From: Mycetocola_B reblochoni | Lineage (GTDB): Bacteria > Actinomycetota > Actinomycetes > Actinomycetales > Microbacteriaceae | Direction of reading: 5' to 3' | Assembly: GCF_003667525.1 (NCBI RefSeq) | Contig: NZ_RCUW01000001.1 | Location: 124,001-188,000, forward strand | DNA: 64,000 nt | Part shown: positions 58,629 through 64,000 of the stretch, one piece after another | How the letters are laid out: each line of letters begins with the position of its first letter | How positions within the stretch are numbered: the first letter of the stretch is position 1 | Notes under the pieces: model-generated | The model's database searches: none | What the model saw: the letters and a program-made list of their open reading frames with translations, nothing else | Told to the model about the DNA's origin: nothing | Translations under genes and position numbers: made by a program

Positions 58629-59581
58629 TCGTCACCCTCACCGCGCACCCCGCGGTCGACCGCACCCTCGGCCTGAGCACCCCGCTGCACCCCGGCGACG
58701 TCCACACCGTCGCGAGCGAGCGCGTCGACGCGGGGGGCAAGGGCGTCAACGTCGCCCGCGCCGTCCGCGCCGCGGGCCTGGACGCCACGGCCGTCGTCCC
58801 CGTCGCCGACGGTGACCCGCTCGCCGAGATGATCGAGGCGACCGGACTGCACCTGGTCCGCACCCCCGTCGTCGGCACGGCGCGGACCAACCTGACCGTC
58901 GTCGACCCGGCAGGGGTCACCACCAAGCTCAACACCCCCGGCGCCCCGCTCGACCGCGACGCGGAGCGGACGCTCACGCGCACGCTCATCGAGCAGGCCC
59001 GCGGCGCGCGCTGGCTCGTCCTCGCCGGGTCGCTCCCCCCGGGGACCGACGCCGAGCTGTACGTGCGCATCATCCGTGCCGTCAGGGCCGAGCTCACCGA
59101 TGCTCCCGCGATCGCGGTGGACACCTCGGGCGACGCCCTCGCCGCCGTCGTCGCGGAGGCTCGCCCCGAGCTGATCAAGCCCAACGACGAGGAGATCGCC
59201 GCCCTGACCGGCAGCGGCCACCCCACCGCGGGAGCGGGGAGCGCCCCGACGGTGGAACAGGCCATCGAGCTGGCGCGCGGGCTCGTGCCCGCGAGGGTCG
59301 GAGCGGTCCTGCTCACCCTCGGGTCCCACGGCGCCGCCCTCCTCGCGGACGGCGTGGCCCTCCGGGCCCGCGCACCGAGGATCACGGTCGCCAGCACGGT
59401 CGGCGCGGGCGACAGCTCACTCGCCGGCTACCTCATCGCCGAGAGCAGCGGACGATCTCCGCAGGATCGGCTCCGCACCGCGGTCGCCTACGGAGCGGTC
59501 GCGGCCACCCTCCCCGGAACCCAGCCCCCCACGCCGGACGCGATCCCGGCATGGGACATCCCCGTCACCCCCATCGACTGA
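58625..59581 (+). CDS. fruK: 1-phosphofructokinase
   Basis: PfkB-family kinase of 318 aa making fructose-1,6-bisphosphate from the fructose-1-phosphate delivered by the PTS. It has AGGKGVNVARA (here VDAGGKGVNVARAV), substrate- and ATP-site motifs LIKPNDEEIAAL and the PfkB signature VGAGDSSLAGYL with the catalytic Asp. The ATG overlaps the fruR stop, and the fruA gene starts 25 bp after its stop with its own GGAGG. Confidence 0.95.
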   Translation: MIVTLTAHPAVDRTLGLSTPLHPGDVHTVASERVDAGGKGVNVARAVRAAGLDATAVVPVADGDPLAEMIEATGLHLVRTPVVGTARTNLTVVDPAGVTTKLNTPGAPLDRDAERTLTRTLIEQARGARWLVLAGSLPPGTDAELYVRIIRAVRAELTDAPAIAVDTSGDALAAVVAEARPELIKPNDEEIAALTGSGHPTAGAGSAPTVEQAIELARGLVPARVGAVLLTLGSHGAALLADGVALRARAPRITVASTVGAGDSSLAGYLIAESSGRSPQDRLRTAVAYGAVAATLPGTQPPTPDAIPAWDIPVTPID

Positions 59582-59606
59582 GCAGAACCGACCAACGGAG
59601 GTCATC

Positions 59607-61649
59607 ATGCAGGACATCATCACCAGCGCTCTCGTGAGCCTGGACACCAGGATCGGCGCCGACAAGCCGTCCGTGATCAGGGCGCTCGCCCAGCGCGTCG
59701 TCGACGCGGGACGCGCCACCGGCGCCGACGCGCTCTTCGACGACGCCTGGGCACGTGAGCAGAAGGACGCCACCGGCCTTCCCGGCGGCATCGCCATCCC
59801 CCACTGCCGCAGCGCAGCCGTGACGACGCCGAGCATCGCCATGGCCCGCCTGGCCCCCGGGGTGGACTTCGGAGCGGCCGACGGCCCCGCCGACCTGGTG
59901 TTCTTCCTCGCTGCCCCCGCCGGCGCGGACAGCGAGCACCTGAGCATGCTGTCCTCCCTGGCCAGGGCGCTCGTCCGGCCCGACTTCACCGCCGCCCTGC
60001 GCGCGGCCCGCAGCGATGACGAGGTCGTCGCCCTCGTCGCCGAGGCGCTCGGCTCCGGCGCACCCGCGGCGCATGCACCCGCCGCGAGCACCTCGACGCC
60101 GCAGGCCGCCACCGGCGCGGGCGGGCGCAAGCCCCGGATCGTCGCGGTCACCGCCTGCGCGACCGGGATCGCCCACACCTTCATGGCCGCCGACGCGCTC
60201 ACCGCCGCCGGGCAGGGCTCCGACGTGGAGCTGCACGTCGAGCCGCAGGGCTCCAGCGGCTACACCCCGCTGCCTGCCTCCGTGATCGCCGACGCCGACG
60301 CCGTCATCTTCGCCGTCGACGTGGACGTGCGCGGGCCCGAGCGTTTCGCCGGAAAGCCCGTGATCCGCACCGGGGTGAAGCGCGGCATCGAGGCGCCGGG
60401 CGAGCTCATCGCCGCCGCCGTCGCCGCCATCGACGACCCGCGCGCCGAGCACGTGCCCTCCGGCGGCGGAGCGACCGCGGGCGGCCAGGCGCAGCAGGCG
60501 CAGAGCGAGTCCGTCGGCGCGCGCATCAAGCGCTGGCTGCTGACCGGCGTGAGCTACATGATCCCCTTCGTCGCCGGCGGCGGTCTGCTCATCGCGCTCG
60601 GCTTCCTGCTGGGCGGCTTCGACGTCACAGATCAAGCGGAACAGGTCGCCCTGAACAATTCCCTGTGGGAGCTGCCGGCCGGCGGCATCGGCCAGTACCT
60701 GGGATCGATCGCCTTCATCATCGGCAAGGCTTCGATGGACTTCCTCGTCCCCGTGCTCGCCGGGTTCATCGCCTTCGCCATCGCCGACCGGCCGGGCATC
60801 GCGCCGGGCTTCGTCGCCGGATCGGTGTCGGTGCTCATGGGCGCGGGCTTCATCGGCGGCCTCGTCGGCGGTCTGCTCGCCGGATTCATCGCCTGGGCGA
60901 TCGGCCGGATCAACGCGCCGCGCTGGCTGCGCGGCCTCATGCCCGTCGTCATCATCCCGCTGATCGGCTCCATCGTCACCTCCGGTCTGCTGCTGCTCGT
61001 CCTCGGCCGGCCCATCGCCTGGCTGATGAGCGAGCTGACCGCGTGGCTGACCTCGCTGTCGGGTGCGGGCGCGATCGCGCTCGGCGCGCTGCTGGGTCTG
61101 ATGATGTGCTTCGACCTCGGCGGACCGATCAACAAGGTCGCGTACACCTTCGCCACCACCGGCCTCGCGGCCGCCTCGATGGACAACCCCGCGCCGTACA
61201 CGATCATGGCCGCCGTCATGGCCGCCGGCATGGTGCCGCCGATCGCGATGTCCTTCGCCACCTGGATCGCCCCGAAGCGCTTCACCGCGGTCGAGCGGCA
61301 GAACGGTGCGTCGTCGTGGCTGCTCGGCGCGGCGTTCATCTCCGAGGGCGCGATCCCCTTCGCCGCCGTCGACCCGCTGCGGGTCCTCCCCGCGGCGATC
61401 GCGGGCGGAACGGTGACCGGGGCGCTCAGCATGGCGCTCGGCGTGCAGTCGCTCGCCCCGCACGGCGGCGTGTTCGTCTTCTTCGCGATCAACCCGTTCC
61501 TCGGCTTCGCCGCGGCGGTCCTCGCCGGGGTGGTCATCAGCACCGCCGTGGTGATCGCACTGAAGTTCATCGGGCGTCCCGCCGGTCTCGACGCGGCCGG
61601 GGCTCAGCCAGCCGAGGCTCCCGGGGCCCGCACGGCCGCGGCCGTGTAG
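59607..61649 (+). CDS. fruA: Fructose PTS EIIABC
   Basis: Membrane phosphotransferase of 680 aa that imports fructose and phosphorylates it at C1. The EIIA domain (1-150) has the phospho-His in AIPHCRSA (H66). The EIIB domain (about 175-275) has the phospho-Cys in VTACATGIAHTF (C184). The EIIC domain (about 300-660) spans the membrane with GVSYMIPFVAGGGLLIALGF and CFDLGGPINKVAY. Ala/Gly-rich linkers separate the domains. It probably receives phosphate from the HPr encoded next. GGAGG precedes the ATG. Confidence 0.96.
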   Translation: MQDIITSALVSLDTRIGADKPSVIRALAQRVVDAGRATGADALFDDAWAREQKDATGLPGGIAIPHCRSAAVTTPSIAMARLAPGVDFGAADGPADLVFFLAAPAGADSEHLSMLSSLARALVRPDFTAALRAARSDDEVVALVAEALGSGAPAAHAPAASTSTPQAATGAGGRKPRIVAVTACATGIAHTFMAADALTAAGQGSDVELHVEPQGSSGYTPLPASVIADADAVIFAVDVDVRGPERFAGKPVIRTGVKRGIEAPGELIAAAVAAIDDPRAEHVPSGGGATAGGQAQQAQSESVGARIKRWLLTGVSYMIPFVAGGGLLIALGFLLGGFDVTDQAEQVALNNSLWELPAGGIGQYLGSIAFIIGKASMDFLVPVLAGFIAFAIADRPGIAPGFVAGSVSVLMGAGFIGGLVGGLLAGFIAWAIGRINAPRWLRGLMPVVIIPLIGSIVTSGLLLLVLGRPIAWLMSELTAWLTSLSGAGAIALGALLGLMMCFDLGGPINKVAYTFATTGLAAASMDNPAPYTIMAAVMAAGMVPPIAMSFATWIAPKRFTAVERQNGASSWLLGAAFISEGAIPFAAVDPLRVLPAAIAGGTVTGALSMALGVQSLAPHGGVFVFFAINPFLGFAAAVLAGVVISTAVVIALKFIGRPAGLDAAGAQPAEAPGARTAAAV

Positions 61650-61654
61650 TTTCG

Positions 61655-61696
61655 GGGTGGCGCTCCGCTCCGGGTGATCCGGTCGGCGCGCCACCC
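61655..61696 (+). terminator. Imperfect hairpin between fruA and ptsH
   Basis: A 9-bp stem (GGGTGGCGC/GCGCCACCC) encloses a 24-nt loop that itself contains CCGG-CCGG pairing. It starts a few bases after the fruA stop. It could attenuate read-through into ptsH or act as an mRNA-stabilising end. The remaining gap to ptsH (61697-61806) has no gene. Confidence 0.5.
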
Positions 61697-61806
61697 GTCA
61701 GCCCCGCCGACCGGCCGGGCCGACCGGCCAGCACCACGACCAGACCCACGTCACACCACCGCACACCCGCGCCGGCACCGCCGGAGCCACGAGGAAAGGG
61801 GCCACC

Positions 61807-62076
61807 ATGGCCGAACGAACCGCCCGAATCGCCAGCGCCTCCGGCCTGCACGCCCGCCCCGCGAAGATCTTCGTCGAGGCCGTCACCGCGACGGGGGTCC
61901 CCGTGACCATCGCCGTCCCCGGCGGCCCGGAGCTCAACGCGGCGAGCATCCTCTCCCTCATGGGCCTGGGCGCCGGCCACGGCACCGAGGTCGTCCTCCG
62001 CACCGAGGGCGACGACGCCGACCGCGTGCTCGACGAGCTCGTCACGCTGCTCGAGACCGACCTCGACGCCGCCTGA
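61807..62076 (+). CDS. ptsH: Phosphocarrier protein HPr
   Basis: General PTS phosphate carrier, 89 aa, passing phosphate from Enzyme I to EIIA. The active-site His is H15 in ASGLHARPA. The regulatory serine region is LNAASILSLMGLG (S47, matching Ser46 of classical HPr). GAGGAAAGG precedes the ATG. Encoded at the end of the fructose operon; no ptsI is nearby, so Enzyme I is elsewhere. Confidence 0.96.
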   Translation: MAERTARIASASGLHARPAKIFVEAVTATGVPVTIAVPGGPELNAASILSLMGLGAGHGTEVVLRTEGDDADRVLDELVTLLETDLDAA

Positions 62077-62136
62077 CGGGGTCGGTCTCTCCGACCCCGC
62101 ACACTCGGCCCGGGCGCACAGCGCGCCCGGGCCGAG
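62077..62136 (+). terminator. Two tandem terminator hairpins after ptsH
   Basis: First hairpin: 9-bp stem CGGGGTCGG/CCGACCCCG (62077-62099) with a TCTCT loop. Second: 14-bp stem CTCGGCCCGGGCGC/GCGCCCGGGCCGAG (62104-62136) with a 5-nt loop. Together they close the fructose operon. Confidence 0.85.
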
Positions 62137-62169
62137 CCGTGTGTCGGCGGCCCGCGGCACACTGGAGCC

Positions 62170-62865
62170 ATGACCGCGACACCGGGACGGACCGTCCGCA
62201 CGCAGCGGCTCCTGCTGGCGCCCCTCCGCCCCGAGGACGCGGACGACGTCTTCACCGTGTACGCGGACGCCCGTACGTGGCGGCACCTCCCCTCCGGGCG
62301 TTTCACCGCCAGGGAGCAGGCCGTCGAGCTCATCGACGAGGCGCGCGCGAGCGCGGCGGCGACCGGGCTCGGCCCGTGGGCGGTCCGGCTGCTCGACGAC
62401 ACGGCCCAGACGTCCGCGACGGCCCCGACGACCCAGACGGCAGCGACGGCCCCGACGAGCGCGACGACCGCGCACCCGCCGGCATCGTCACCCCAGGGCC
62501 CGCCGCCCGCCGCGGTGAGGCGTGCGGCGTCGGGCCGCATGATCGGGACGGGCGGGGTCCGCCTGCTCGCCGAGCCGGCGGTCTGGAACCTCGGCTACCG
62601 TCTCTCCCCCGACTCCTGGGGCAGGGGGCTGGCCACCGAGCTCGCCCGCGCGGCGCTCGCGGCAGCCGACGCCCTGCACCCGGAGCTGCCGGTGACGGCA
62701 AGGGCGATCAGCGACAACCGCGCGTCGACCGCCGTGCTCGACCGGCTGGGCCTCGGCCTCATCTGGGAGGGCCGTCCGCCGAGCGCGCCCGGCTCGCTCC
62801 GCCGGGTGTACTCCGACCGCCCGCTGTCCTCCGCCGCGACGGAGTGGCTCATCCGCCACGCCTGA
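62170..62865 (+). CDS. RimJ/RimL-type GNAT acetyltransferase with Ala/Thr-rich insertion
   Basis: Protein of 231 aa. The GNAT_3 start is RTQRLLLAPLRPEDADDVF. The acetyl-CoA motif follows LGYRLSPDSWGRGLATELAR. NRASTAVLDRLGLGLIWEG closes the domain. Between the two central strands (about residues 78-118) lies a low-complexity insert of Thr, Ala, Pro and Gln from short DNA repeats (62400-62470), which members normally lack. CACACT at 62158-62163 is 6 bp before the ATG, so it may be leaderless. Substrate unknown. Confidence 0.82.
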   Translation: MTATPGRTVRTQRLLLAPLRPEDADDVFTVYADARTWRHLPSGRFTAREQAVELIDEARASAAATGLGPWAVRLLDDTAQTSATAPTTQTAATAPTSATTAHPPASSPQGPPPAAVRRAASGRMIGTGGVRLLAEPAVWNLGYRLSPDSWGRGLATELARAALAAADALHPELPVTARAISDNRASTAVLDRLGLGLIWEGRPPSAPGSLRRVYSDRPLSSAATEWLIRHA

Positions 62866-62946
62866 CCGGCGGACCCACGGCGGCCACGGGCGCCGACATG
62901 CGCGCCGCGGCCCCCGTGGCCACGGAGCACGAGCCGCCGCGGACCG

Positions 62947-64000
62947 CTAGATGCCGAGGACGAGCTTCGCGACCATGAAGTACAGGATCAGCCCCGTCGC
63001 GTCGCAGAACGTCGAGATGAACGGCGTCGAGAACACCGCGGGGTCCACCCGGATCGTCTTCGCCACCAGCGGCATGACGCCGCCGACCGTCGCCGCGATC
63101 GTGCACACCCCGATCAGGGTGATGCCGATCACCAGGCCCATGTCCAGTCCGAACACGATGCTCGCCACGGCGAAGCCGAGCAGCCCGAGGATCGCCCCGA
63201 GCAGCAGACCGGTGCGCGCCTCCTTGAAGGCCACGTGGCCGATGTCTCTCACCTGCGCCTCGTCCATCGCCAGCGCCCGCGTCACCGTCGTCGCCGCCTG
63301 GGACCCGGTGTTGCCACCGATCCCCGTGAGCAGTGGGATGAACAGCGACAGCGCCACGCGCTGCTCGAGCGTCGCCTGGAAGATGTCGAGCACGTTGACC
63401 GTCAGCACGCCGGAGACGGCGAGCACGAGCAGCCAGACCACACGCGAGCGCGCCACGCCGAGAACGCTGGTGAGCAGGTAGGGGCGCGACAGCGGCTCCG
63501 CGCCCCCGGCGCGCGCCGCGTCCTCCCTGTCCTCCGCCTCGACGATGCGGTGCGCGTCGTCCCCGCCGAGCATGCCGACGAGGCGGTCCTCGGTGTCGAC
63601 GATCGGGAGGGCGGAGATCTCCTCCTCGTCGAGCAGACGCCGGGCGGCGAGCTCCGCCTCGTCGTCCACCCTGGCGCTGACCGGGTCGATCATGTGCGCG
63701 GACACCGGGTCGCCCTCGGGTGCGAGCACGAGCGCGCGCAGGCTGATGAGGCCGGCGAGGGTGCGCGAGCGCTCCGTGACGGGGATCGTGTAGATCTCCT
63801 CCGCCTGGCCGCCCAGGCGCTTGACGCGGTCGAGCGCCTGCGCGACGGTCTCGTCGGGGAAGGCATGCACGTACTCGGGGCCCATCCGGCGACCGACCGA
63901 GTCCTGCGGGTAGCCGAGCATCGTCGCGGTGACGCCCCTGCTGAACGACGGGACGGTCTGCACGATCCGCTTCGCCACCTTCGCCGGCAGCTCGTCGATC
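62947..64000 (-). CDS. mgtE: Magnesium transporter MgtE (5' end outside window)
   Basis: C-terminal 351 residues of MgtE; the frame continues past the window edge. The visible part starts at the end of the N domain (IDELPAKVAKRIVQTVPSFS). CBS domains follow (MGPEYVHAFPDETVAQALDR and ISALPIVDTEDRLVGMLGGD). The five-helix pore domain has RVVWLLVLAVSG, PLLTGIGGNTGSQAATTVTR (the conserved GNxGxQ region) and PAVFSTPFISTFCDATGLI. The stop is TAG at 62947-62949. The N and CBS domains sense cytosolic Mg2+ in this family. Confidence 0.94.
   Translation of the reverse strand, partial: IDELPAKVAKRIVQTVPSFSRGVTATMLGYPQDSVGRRMGPEYVHAFPDETVAQALDRVKRLGGQAEEIYTIPVTERSRTLAGLISLRALVLAPEGDPVSAHMIDPVSARVDDEAELAARRLLDEEEISALPIVDTEDRLVGMLGGDDAHRIVEAEDREDAARAGGAEPLSRPYLLTSVLGVARSRVVWLLVLAVSGVLTVNVLDIFQATLEQRVALSLFIPLLTGIGGNTGSQAATTVTRALAMDEAQVRDIGHVAFKEARTGLLLGAILGLLGFAVASIVFGLDMGLVIGITLIGVCTIAATVGGVMPLVAKTIRVDPAVFSTPFISTFCDATGLILYFMVAKLVLGI

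Overview
The window is a chromosomal segment of a high-G+C actinomycete. G+C is very high almost throughout (47 of 60 bases at 45301-45360). GTG and TTG starts are common, short ATGA/GTGA gene overlaps are frequent, and several genes have a -10 hexamer only 6-7 bases before the start codon, which implies leaderless mRNAs. There is also a DtxR/IdeR-type iron box, an LAxTG sortase signal and SufS/SufU. The mix (GH13 glucosidase, FruR-FruK-FruA-HPr, many LLM monooxygenases, MgtE) fits a free-living Micrococcales-type organism. Genus cannot be fixed from the sequence.

Layout. 1-3.3 kb: a TetR regulator divergent from an MFS exporter, a YqhA-like membrane protein and a GNAT. 3.3-10.7 kb: a sugar porter, tRNA-Ser(GCU), a CPBP protease, an NAD(P)-binding epimerase-like protein, an ECF transporter module (fused ATPase plus T component, no S component) and an SDR. 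10.8-13.8 kb: a GlnPQ-like amino-acid importer with two tandem binding domains fused to the permease. 14-17.6 kb: a butanediol-dehydrogenase-like enzyme and a cell-wall-anchored vWA protein with a Ser/Asp/Asn repeat stalk. 17.7-20 kb: an orphan succinate dehydrogenase-type flavoprotein downstream of a stand-alone SIP C-terminal domain, behind a DtxR-type box. 20-22 kb: an alpha-glucosidase and a 46-residue small protein. 22-27.4 kb: a complete Dpp-type ABC importer (minus strand). 27.6-40.2 kb: a GNAT, then a probable organosulfur or nitrogen scavenging cluster with two acyl-CoA-dehydrogenase-like flavin oxidases, two LLM monooxygenases of the NtaA/SnaA/DszA type, a shortened LLM paralogue and a second Dpp-type importer.

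40.6-42.97 kb is a visibly less G+C-rich accessory island (32 of 60 bases at 42361-42420). It lies against the 3' end of tRNA-Ser(UGA). It holds a frameshifted phage/plasmid primase-like remnant with a zinc finger, a tiny membrane ORF, a secreted protein translationally coupled to a small acidic partner (toxin/immunity-like arrangement), a possible transposase tail and a truncated resident gene at the far edge.

43-57.7 kb is mostly housekeeping: HAD phosphatase, serS, diacylglycerol kinase-like, two small membrane proteins, ogt, pheA, GNAT, pgm, a LysR regulator, a lipoprotein amidase, a TetR regulator, and sufS-sufU-TPR. 57.8-62.1 kb is the fructose PTS operon (fruR-fruK-fruA-ptsH) with palindromic operator candidates. 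The window ends in a GNAT and an incomplete mgtE.
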